A stretch of 14,170 nt of DNA from Ectocarpus siliculosus (Eukaryota; Sar; Phaeophyceae; Ectocarpales; Ectocarpaceae): contig FN649737.1 of assembly GCA_000310025.1 (NCBI GenBank), positions 1,070,011 to 1,084,180 on the forward strand, read 5' to 3'. The notes below the pieces were generated by a model. The model had not been told where the DNA came from. It ran no database searches and saw only the letters and a program-made list of their open reading frames with translations. Positions within the stretch are counted from its first letter, which is position 1; each line of letters begins with the position of its first letter. Shown here piece by piece: positions 7,976-14,170 of this stretch. A program made the translations under genes and the position numbers.

Positions 7976-8148
7976 CAGTGTACTGATCGGATCCAGTTTA
8001 CTGGCTGCGTCAGCAGCCAGTATACTTTGTACTGGCGCTGCGCGCCAGTACCCAACCCTACAAAATTGGGAAAGGACCCAGACAAAAAAAGCACGAGAAA
8101 AGAACGAAAAACATGAGACCCCCGATGAGAAGGTAAGAGAACTTGAGC

Positions 8149-8184
8149 GGGGTTTAACCCCAACGGGAGGACGGGGTTAACCCC
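8149..8184. repeat. Two adjacent GGGGTTTAACCCC-type palindromes
   Basis: GGGGTTTAACCCC at 8149-8161 and GGGGTTAACCCC at 8173-8184 are each near-perfect palindromes 11 bases apart, and can pair with each other. They lie outside the hAT element. Confidence 0.6.
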
Positions 8185-8232
8185 GATGGCTCATGTAAGT
8201 GCCCTTACCTTACCATATGGGTACCTCTGCTC

Positions 8233-8397
8233 TGTATACCACGAGAGGCGGAGAGAGGGCGCCCCCCCCCCCTAGACCGACTTCCAAAGCTCGATTGCTC
8301 CACGACCAAGATTGTCTATACCGTACCGTGGTATTCCGCAAGAGCCGAAGATATGGCACACACCCCTAGACGACTTTGAAAGCTCGACTGCTCCACT
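8233..8397. repeat. Two partial terminal-repeat copies upstream of the complete element
   Basis: CCCCTAGACCGACTTCCAAA with GCTCGATTGCTCCAC (near 8272-8302) and CCCCTAGACGACTTTGAAAG with CTCGACTGCTCCAC (near 8364-8397) match the terminal region of the element that begins at 8400. They form a run of three half-copies in the same direction. Confidence 0.5.
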
Positions 8398-8399
8398 AT

Positions 8400-8613
8400 T
8401 ACCGTAGGTGACACAAGATACCACACCCCCTGGACCGATTTTCAACGTTCGGCTACTTCCACCGACGAAGAGGGTGTGCCAAAAGTCAAATGGAACGTTT
8501 TCGGGAAGATCTGGACGAGACAGACGGTTGCAACGCCGCCATTTTCGGCGCCGCCACTCTCGAGCTTTGAAAATCGGTCAAGGGGGTTGCGGTATCTTGT
8601 GTCACGTACGGTA
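8400..8613. mobile_element. Inverted-repeat (MITE-like) element, copy 2
   Basis: TACCGTAGGTGACACAAGA starts the left end. GGTATCTTGTGTCAC (8591-8605) and ACGGTA form the right end, with GTGACACAAGATACC perfect on both sides. The similarity continues imperfectly for about 48 bp (ACCGATTTTCAA and TTGAAAATCGGT). The interior contains the GGCGCCGAAAATGGCGG core shared with 6472 and 12750. There is no clear target duplication beyond TA, so the superfamily is unassigned. Confidence 0.65.
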
Positions 8614-8690
8614 TACCAAGCTTGTCGCAACACCAAGGTCCGTCTCTACATTACATAAGCAGGTTGTGCCTGACCAATAATAGAGAATTG

Positions 8691-8807
8691 ACCGGGACTA
8701 TACCGGGCACCGGCACAATTCAAAGTGCAGAATGACTTGGTATATGTATTTCAGTGTTTGTCCGCCGAAAACACCGTAACTATTCCGGCAACCGGCGCTA
8801 TTCAACC
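8691..8807 (+). repeat. Degenerate direct duplication, 82-bp spacing
   Basis: ACCGGGACTATACCGGGCAC with CGGCACAATTCAA (from 8691) and ACCGTAACTATTCCGGCAAC with CGGCGCTATTCAA (from 8773) are clearly related. Function is unknown. Confidence 0.5.
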
Positions 8808-8809
8808 GG

Positions 8810-9677
8810 AACTAATGTCACAGGGGTCTCGACTTGAATGCATAGCTATAGTAATCGAGACGGGGCAAGTGCCAAAAAAAAAAAAAAAGAGCTCTTCTCT
8901 GCCTGATGCTACCCAGAGAGTCAGCAAGTGTACCGCATGAAGAAGGAACTAAAAAAAAACTGCAATGTTTGCGTCTGAGCTATCTCGTTGTGTCTAAACA
9001 AATATGCATGCGCGGAGACGTGAAGGCGTCAACCACTGCCCCCAGGCATCAGACTGTGTGCTGCAGGTAGGTGGCAGGAAAGAACGGAAGAGCGAAAGAG
9101 ACACATCGGAGACACGGAAAAAAGGGGGGTTGGACTCAGGAACAGAGTCACACGGAGGAGGATCACCCGGCTCTGTACGCAAGGGTGCAACCGACATAAG
9201 TCTGCAGGGAGCTCTGGGTGCAACAAATGGCACGCCGTCGTGCTGTCTCATCTCTTGGTGGGAGACAGGCCCTCCTCGTGTAGCAGCTACAGACGGCACA
9301 CGTCAGGGTTAGTCACGGCATCCTTTCGGTTGGCACTTTCGTGCAAGATGGGAAAGGCGAAACGGCTTGTCACTAACTACGCTGACTGCAACCCACCAAG
9401 ATTCGGTGCCGTCGTTTTTTCCTTCCATGTTTGTGCAGAGCGTTGGAGCACACACTACTGCAGCCAAGGACCAGCGCGAGAGGTAGAGGGCTGTGGATGC
9501 CAATGGAAGCCAGTCACCACGTCCAGATTGCGTCACAGAGGGGGGCTCCGTGCATCAATGTCTCTGGAAAATGCGGGGCAACGGAACAAGGGGGCGGGAA
9601 ATCTTGACAGTCCCCCGCCACCTCCGTCCTTGCCGGCTGGTAAACAGCGTACAGCGCACACGGCATACCATTACGGC
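8810..9677 (+). other. Region upstream of the HPT start, no gene supported
   Basis: There are two A-tracts (8874-8888 and 8951-8960) and open frames without protein-like composition. It probably contains the promoter and 5' leader of the gene starting at 9678. No core promoter element was identified. Confidence 0.35.
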
Positions 9678-9792
9678 ATGCTGGGCTCGATGGGGAGGTT
9701 CGGCACGCTGGGAGCGGGGCTGGCGGCCTTCGTGCTTGGGAATGGCGTAATCGCGTTCTCCCCTTCCTACATTCCTGGGCATTCCGGCCCTG
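9678..9792 (+). CDS. Candidate first exon: plastid targeting signal
   Basis: It starts at ATG 9678 and encodes [20 protein letters not shown], then [10 protein letters not shown]. The N-terminus has a basic residue, a hydrophobic core and a small-residue cleavage site before Phe, matching the heterokont A-F-A-P type motif. The donor CTG|GTAGGT ends it in phase 1. The link to the exon at 11471 is inferred from matching phase and from what the protein needs; no transcript was seen. Confidence 0.5.
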
Positions 9793-12223
9793 GTAGGTGG
9801 CGCGTTGGATGGCGTGTTGCTTGCATGACGTGGGTTTGGCTGATGATGGCGTACTTCGTACATACTAGCTTCGCACAGCAACGGCAGATTCCTTTCTGTC
9901 GGTATGCTCCGCGCGCACAGCCAAACATTAGGCATCATCGTCGTTGTCTCTGTAGACATCGGCAGGCCTCAGCGAGAGGCCAGCTAGGTATTGTAGATGG
10001 ATTTGATTTGCCCATTTTTTTATTCGACCGCTCTTTAGAGAGAGCGAGTGCTTATATGTGCTCATGTGCACATGTTTCACGGAGAGGGGCTTACGCTGCG
10101 ATGCTGTTCCATCTCCGGCGATTGCCCAAGAACTGGAAACTCGCTACAACGGCGGTGTGATGGTTCAGAGGAATTGGTGCGATCCAGCAAACCAACAATA
10201 CTACAGACCGCGTCTACATGTCGCAGTTACAGAACGGGGCGGAAACGTCAAAAGGGCCACACCCTCTACAGCTACAACTACAACACTTCGTAATAACTAA
10301 GTTAGTTGTTTGCCAGACAACTACTGTACCGGCTATTGAAGATGTTCGTAAATGACTAGTTACGCACGATCCCGGACGAGTAGTCGCTGCTGGCGACTAA
10401 ATAGTTGCGTACGCTCCTGGAAGAGTAGTCTTCTGCAGGCGACTAGTTACGCACGAGTCTGGAAAGTTAGTCGTCTGCAGGCCACTAGTTACGCACGATG
10501 CCGGAAGAGTAGTCGTCTGCAGGCCACTAGTTGCGTACGATTCTCGAAGAATATTTCTCTGGCAAAGAACTACCAACTAACTTAGTTGCACAGGGTGTGC
10601 ATTCACCGCTGATGGATGTGTTTGTCAACGAAACAATTTCGTATCACTGCGGACCCGTCCGGTACAGGTCCGACGGCACGCTCCCCGCTGTCCTCAAGGA
10701 GGTGCGGCAGCAGGAGCTCCGCAAAAACACGGCCGTCAGCATCAACCGCAAGGGTCGACTTCGGTGGGGTGGACCATGACCACCGGCCTGAAGGACGCAA
10801 GGTGCGCGTGTTTCACTACAGCAGTCTCGTGTTTGAGAACAGCGCTGCCAACACGGACCAGTTCCGCCCTCGTGTATTTGTTGCCTCGCTTCATGGATGG
10901 GGTTGACTCCATGGAGTCACGCCCCAACGCGCTGGGAAGAGTTGACAGCGATGCCGCGGTAGGTATGAGCTCGCCCTCCACTTCTGCGGTTTTCCAGTCG
11001 GCCAAACACAAGAGGAACGGTTTCAAGCCAAAGACGTAAACTTCCAAGAGATTGGCGCTAATGCAGCAGTGGGAGGGGGGTTAAGCATGCCAGATTGTCG
11101 TTGCACCATCACGGTGGGCACCTCTGCTGCTGTTGTTGTTCGCTCTGCCAATCGCATCCATACAATACTGCTGTCGCCGCGTCCTCTACCGAGTTAGTCG
11201 TAGTCGTGGTGTGTGCGTGAGTGTGTGCATGTGGGTGGGTGTTTCGTCCCAGCTACTCTGGGCGCCGGTCCACACCCTTTCGCTACGCGCTTAACGCCAC
11301 CAGCCGAGGGTGCGTGAGGTTCAAAGCTTCTTGCCTAGAAAGCTGCTGCTGCTGCTGGTGTGAGCGAACGCTGGCCGATCGGGTTGCTCAGCCCCGTCAG
11401 TCATCCCGTGCCCTCTTTCGTCCGCTCCTTTGCTGGCAGAGGCGGTTTCAGTTGCGCGCCGCGTCGGCAGCGGTTCCCCCGGAGGCGGCACCAAGCGGGG
11501 CGGCGGGCGACGGAGCGGAAGCGGATAAGTCGGTGATCGGCGCCGTGTACAGGTTCACGCGGCCGCACACGATCAAAGGTGGGGGTAGTGCATCGTCTCG
11601 GTAACCCTTCTGCGGTGCACACCCCCTCGAAGGACTAGGACTGACATTCCCGCGTACCTGCATGGTTAGCCCGTCGCCAACGAAAGCGGTTTCTTGTAGG
11701 TCCCTTGGCGCTTTTGCTCAGCGGCCTTAAAACATTCGAACTCGCGTTCGAGCTGCATAGCTGCACAAAATTGTTGCGCTTCGAATTCGTGCCACAGATA
11801 GGTAGTTTCGTGACAGCAAGTTTGCACATCAGGTAGGAAGCCTCTCTCACGCCTCTCTCAAGCCTCTCTCAAGCCCAGTTTCCTCTAAGGGTCCCTGTTA
11901 GGTATTTTCCATCCCTGTCGGGGGGGGGGGGGAGTCTCGTACGCGAAGCTCTTTGTCCCCTCCCCGCTGGCGAGAACTTTGGGGGAGGAATAGGTTACAA
12001 GTCGCTACGGTTTACGCCCCCATGTGGCTGTTAGATATGCTGGCGTTCCTGATGCACCTTGTGTGCGTAGGTGAGGCTTTTCCTTGCGCGAACGCTCGAA
12101 ATTACGTGATTCGGGGGGGGGAGGTTGCATCGGGAACTTTGTCGCCTGGTGCGTGTTTCGCCCAGGCGCTCGTTCATGACTCTGAGGCGTTATCCAATTA
12201 TACGCGATAGCGGTGCGTGATGT

Positions 12224-12279
<56 letters not shown>

Positions 12280-13400
12280 GTCTTGTGGTGCGTTGTTTCA
12301 ACGGTGGTTGTGATTATTTTTGTTTTATTTTCGCAGGGACGATTCTCGCTTCGGTGACGGGCGTGGCGAGAGCTCTCATCGAATCCCCTAACGCGATCAG
12401 GTGAAAAAATGTCTCGAAACAAGAGAGTTTTACAGCTTTTTATTTTGCCCTTCATGGGTGTGAAGATTTGACCCAGAAACGGACGCATCTGGTCGTGCAG
12501 AAAGGAGGAAAGCGTGACTCACGGACAAACCTCCGGGTGCAAGGAGGGTCCTCCAAGACGCCCGCCACGCATACCGTAGGTTCCAAAAGCTACCAAGCTC
12601 CCTGGATCAGTTAATCCCGGGACGAAGAAGTGTACCTTTGCTTCCTGAAGGGAACTCGAGCACTCCACGACGACCAGGATGAAAAAAATCAAACCGTATC
12701 TTTTCGGATAGATCTCGATGGCCCGCTTCCAACGCCGCCAGTTTCGGCGCCGTCTGTGTTGCTGCTGTGGAGTACTCGGGCTTTGGAAGTCGGTCCAGGG
12801 GTTGTGGTGTGTTTTGCAGCCTATACGGCCGTAGCTGGGCGACTGCAAAACATCTGCGGCGCCATGCCTGATGACCAGTCCGGAGGACACGCACAAGTCG
12901 CCATCATCATCATCGCCATCATCATCGGGCTTGCTTTTTCTCTGCCGTTGCCTGTACTCCCTACCCCATTGTGGAAGCTGCTGTCCTGCTGGCAGCCGTC
13001 GCTAACCGGTGCCGATGGCTTGCTAGCAGGAGTACCCGGCCTCGATAGAGACGGATGCTGTTTTCGTGATCGAAGAACCGTTCGCGAACTATAAACCAGA
13101 CGCCGTTCGTTTCGTCCATATAGGCCATGTCTCCGCGGAAGCTTCCCGTCTTGTTCGAAGCCGTCGAGCAGCCAAGCAGCGTACATGCCCTTCTCGCTCC
13201 GCTTGGCGCGATTTGGCATGCTGTTCTGTCATCTCCATCCTGCCTCGCGCTGACTCTCTGCTGCCCCCTCCCCCGCCGCGCCCCCCGTGACTGATAGCTT
13301 GGACCTGGTGCCGAAGGCTGTGCTCGGGTTGCTCTCGCTCCTCCTTGGCAACGCGTTCATCGTCGGCATCAACCAGATCTACGACGTAGACATTGACAAG
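9678..13400 (+). CDS. Plastid homogentisate prenyltransferase, 5' part
   Basis: UbiA-family membrane enzyme that joins homogentisate to phytyl or solanesyl diphosphate in the plastid, the committed step to tocopherols or plastoquinone. Proposed exons are 9678-9792, 11471-11578, 12337-12400 and 13298-13400, with phases 1/1, 1/1 and 2/2, giving about 130 residues. Residues 1-26 resemble a signal peptide, ending VIA before FSPS, as in heterokont plastid precursors. An Ala/Pro/Gly-rich spacer follows, then [12 protein letters not shown] (the family's RFSRPHT region), a hydrophobic helix, and the catalytic NQIYDVDID motif near residue 121. Plant homologues have about 400 residues, so most of the protein lies beyond the window. 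Family assignment is firm. Choosing between the phytyl and solanesyl types needs the rest, so no symbol is given. Confidence 0.8.
10295..10587. mobile_element. Inverted-repeat element with internal tandem array
   Basis: AACTAAGTTAGTTG at 10295-10308 is exactly reverse-complemented at 10574-10587. A second block, TTTGCCAGA, lies just inside on the left and its inverse TCTGGCAAA on the right, separated by a small indel. Between them lies a 42-bp tandem array. No target duplication is obvious. Removing 293 bases would put the coding-like segments on either side into one frame. Confidence 0.55.
10355..10545 (+). repeat. About 4.5 copies of a 41-46 bp tandem repeat
   Basis: Units start at 10355, 10396, 10442, 10484 and 10526, with ACTAGTTACGCACGA, a variable middle and TAGTCGTCTGCAGG. 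Spacings of 42 keep one frame open with a 14-residue period, probably incidental to the period length. Confidence 0.85.
11040..11470 (+). other. Intronic stretch before the HPT exon
   Basis: Contains CTGCTG/GTTGTT-rich segments and a TG-rich tract near 11208-11242. The frame open to the following exon has no in-frame ATG. No independent gene is supported. Confidence 0.4.
11471..11578 (+). CDS. HPT exon with the RFTRPHT region
   Basis: The frame encodes [15 protein letters not shown], then [20 protein letters not shown], and leaves in phase 1 at AAAG|GTGGGG. The segment [12 protein letters not shown] is diagnostic for homogentisate prenyltransferases. The 5' border is uncertain: TCGGCAG before 11471 fits the phase of the first exon, while TTTCAG before 11452 is an alternative in phase 0. 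Confidence 0.8.
11838..11876 (+). repeat. Short tandem repeat GCCTCTCTCAA, three copies
   Basis: An 11-bp unit is repeated with one variant base, in the intron between the HPT exons at 11578 and 12337. Confidence 0.75.
12225..12276. repeat. CT microsatellite, 26 units
   Basis: An uninterrupted CT run lies 60 bases upstream of the acceptor of the HPT exon at 12337. It may add to the pyrimidine-rich context of the intron end, and is likely length-variable. Confidence 0.95.
12337..12400 (+). CDS. HPT exon, first transmembrane region
   Basis: The acceptor TTTTATTTTCGCAG precedes GGACGATT and the donor ATCAG|GTGAAA follows 12400. The 64 bases encode [20 protein letters not shown], completing Gly at the 5' junction and Ser at the 3' junction. 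It continues the homologous order after RPHTIKG. Confidence 0.88.
12572..12833. mobile_element. Inverted-repeat (MITE-like) element, copy 3
   Basis: The left end TACCGTAGGTTCCAAAAGC with CTCCCTGGATCAG aligns with the left end of the element at 8400. The right end GGAAGTCGGTCCAGGGGTTG with TGGTGTGTTTT aligns with its right end. The interior has the GCCGCCAGTTTCGGCGCC core in the same orientation as copy 2. It lies in the HPT intron 12401-13297. Confidence 0.6.
12900..12930. repeat. ATC trinucleotide tract
   Basis: CATCATCATC and CGCCATCATCATC lie in the same HPT intron. The open frame across it is not credible as coding. Confidence 0.6.
13298..13400 (+). CDS. HPT exon with the prenyl-diphosphate-binding motif
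   Basis: A C-rich tract and GTGACTGATAG form the acceptor before CTTGGACC. The exon encodes [20 protein letters not shown], then [14 protein letters not shown]. NQxxDxxxD is the first Asp-rich, magnesium-binding motif of UbiA enzymes; all acidic residues are present. The exon end falls where relatives continue INKP, and the bases there are AAG|GCAAGT, a GC-type donor. Without splicing the frame would stop after Ala-Ser. Confidence 0.9.
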
Positions 13401-13572
13401 GCAAGTTGACTACGGCGTAGATATCGGTAAGGCAAGTTGAAGATTGGAGATCTACGACGGAGACGTCGGTCGATAAGGCACGTTGGTTATAAGAGATCTA
13501 CGACGTATGACATCGACCAGGGTAGTTGAAGAAGGGGAGATCTACGACGTAGACATGGATGAGGCAGTTTGA
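13375..13572 (+). repeat. Tandem repeats copying the exon end and splice donor
   Basis: AGATCTACGACGTAGACATT and GACAAGGCAAGTTGA form the exon-intron junction at 13375-13409. Degenerate copies follow with the CTACGACGT word at 13410, 13452, 13498 and 13542, and a similar tail each time: AAGGCAAGTTGA, AAGGCACGTTG, CAGGGTAGTTGA and GAGGCAGTTTGA. About five units with 31-46 bp spacing. The first unit is coding to base 13400; the rest are intronic. Confidence 0.85.
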
Positions 13573-13880
13573 ACAAGTGAAAGTGAAACAAAGGACCGAA
13601 AGAAAGCGTAGCGTCGTGTGCGTCATGTACGCGAGTTCCTGCCTGTCGGCGACCCTGTTTTTCTGTCTCCGGCGACAAGGGATTCAGTTGATCACCTCGT
13701 TAAGAACCTTCTGGCCGAAGGATAAGGTTGTGATTTCGAATCTCTCCGGAGTGAAAAGCTGGCATTTTTTGACGCGCAAAATTGCGTGGTCGTGAGTGAG
13801 GACATACAACGAGAAGGGAAGGGGCTGTTAAAGCTCCTTCTCATGAGCACCCGATAATTCCTACCCCCCCCCCCCGTTCC
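13573..13880 (+). other. Intronic stretch, no exon found
   Basis: No segment matches the expected next part of HPT (the INKP region onward). Frames open here lack splice-bounded, protein-like content. Confidence 0.4.
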
Positions 13881-13972
13881 TGAGCCCGGCGTATCGCTCT
13901 TTCCCGGCATTGCAAGGATGCGAGGTCAATGACCCCTGACGACTACGGCATGCGTTTACACGAGTACACCCG
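13880..13972 (-). repeat. tRNA-like dispersed repeat, copy 2
   Basis: On the minus strand, GCATGCCGTAGTCGT, CATTGACCTCGCATCC, then GCCGGGAAAGAGC and GCCGGGCTC repeat the order of the copy at 191-285. The order and spacing are kept over about 90 bp. Confidence 0.55.
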
Positions 13973-13993
13973 GCGCCCTTCCCTATCGCCCAG

Positions 13994-14049
13994 TTGTAGG
14001 GATGCGAGGTCAATGTCCTAACCGCTAAGGCATGCAAAACGCGAGTACC
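13994..14049 (-). repeat. tRNA-like dispersed repeat, copy 3
   Basis: On the minus strand, GTACTCGCG, GCATGCCTTAGCGGTTAGGA, then CATTGACCTCGCATCC and CTACAA. The D-arm-like part is closest to a true tRNA in this copy. It is adjacent to copy 2 and truncated after the core. Confidence 0.5.
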
Positions 14050-14170
14050 CCCCCCCCCCCCCCCCCCCGGGGTTGGCCACGGGAATGGGGTTTCCTCCCT
14101 TGGGAACCAAATTGTTGAAACTGCCCCCCCCCCCCGGGGTTTCCATCCGGGGCCGGGTTTCCCCCCCTGG
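14047..14170. other. Right contig-end sequence with C and G runs
   Basis: A run of more than 20 C is followed by alternating C and G homopolymers to the end. This is typical of low-quality or collapsed sequence at a contig edge. Confidence 0.5.

Larger units (their letters stand above)
7180..8060. mobile_element. Non-autonomous hAT-type DNA transposon, complete
   Basis: The ends are perfect 15-bp terminal inverted repeats: TAGGGTTGGGTACTG at 7180-7194 and its reverse complement at 8046-8060. Both sides are flanked by the identical 8-bp CAAAATTG (7172-7179 and 8061-8068), a target-site duplication. An 8-bp duplication with TAGGG termini is characteristic of the hAT superfamily. Subterminal palindromes built on GCATATGCACTGG and CTGGCTGCGTCAGCAGCCAG lie near both ends, as hAT transposase-binding regions often do. 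At 881 bp it has no recognisable transposase, so mobility would depend on an enzyme from elsewhere. The intact duplication and ends suggest a fairly recent insertion. Confidence 0.88.
10064..11039 (+). pseudogene. Decayed intronless coding stretch, product unknown
   Basis: Coding-like segments follow one another: about 10064-10294 (includes [17 protein letters not shown]), 10588-10741 (includes [15 protein letters not shown] and [18 protein letters not shown]), 10743-10903 (includes [10 protein letters not shown] and [14 protein letters not shown]), and about 10905-11039 (includes [17 protein letters not shown]), with a stop at 11039. Third positions are G/C-rich in the middle segments. The frame changes twice, near 10741 and 10904, both in short G-runs, and a 293-bp inverted-repeat element separates the first two segments. 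No family is recognised. The frame breaks may be real decay or base-calling errors. It sits within the proposed first intron of HPT. Confidence 0.45.

Noticed and set aside
9240-10160. 306-codon open frame on the plus strand taken as a single protein
   Set aside because: Only the section from the ATG at 9678 to about 9792 has protein-like character. The start before it is not ATG-based and the part after the GTAGGT donor has no recognisable content.
10355-10545. CRISPR-like array
   Set aside because: The units are direct tandem repeats with no unique spacers, in a eukaryotic intron context.
10352-10585. Repeat protein with a 14-residue period
   Set aside because: The 42-bp unit length keeps the frame open automatically. 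The sequence sits inside an inverted-repeat element and has no start context.
12198-12488. Minus-strand frame with a long Arg-Glu repeat
   Set aside because: The repeat is simply the CT microsatellite read as codons, and it overlaps a well-supported HPT exon on the other strand.
12953-13094. Extra HPT exon around the [20 protein letters not shown] frame
   Set aside because: It has no match to the family order, and the phases of the flanking exons (12400 to 13298) already join in frame.

Overview
The window looks like nuclear DNA of an intron-rich photosynthetic eukaryote, most likely a stramenopile such as a brown alga. The reasons are small exons with spliceosomal borders, abundant poly-G, CT and A tracts, many short transposon relics, and a first exon that encodes a signal peptide followed by an A-F-S-P motif, as in heterokont plastid precursors. 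The lineage is inferred from style, not from a match. Both ends of the window run into C/G homopolymers that look like poor-quality contig ends.

Layout: 1-620 holds a dispersed tRNA-like repeat and an A-loop hairpin. 650-845 is a 66-bp tandem repeat. 850-2180 is pyrimidine-rich and 2180-3000 is unremarkable; no gene is supported in either. 4187-6754 holds the 3' part of a minus-strand gene with four exons whose splice phases fit together. Its product is not recognised, and a T-rich stretch follows its stop. 7180-8060 is a complete non-autonomous hAT-type transposon with 15-bp terminal inverted repeats and 8-bp target duplications. 8230-8613 holds a second inverted-repeat family; a second full-looking copy lies at 12572-12833 and a core fragment at 6434-6580.

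9678-13400 holds the 5' part of a plus-strand gene for a plastid homogentisate prenyltransferase (HPT, UbiA family; tocopherol or plastoquinone synthesis). It runs from a targeting exon to the prenyl-diphosphate-binding motif NQIYDVDID, and the rest lies beyond the window. Its proposed first intron contains a decayed intronless coding stretch interrupted by a 293-bp inverted-repeat element that carries a tandem array.

The most unusual observations are these. The last 26 or so bases of the visible HPT exon, together with its apparent GC splice donor, are repeated about five times in the following intron. A second apparent GC donor occurs in the minus-strand gene, and in both genes read-through ends identically in Lys-Ala-Ser-stop. 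The 293-bp element, if removed, restores a reading frame. The 8230-8613 family keeps a short shared peptide in two copies. No complete novel multi-gene system is visible.
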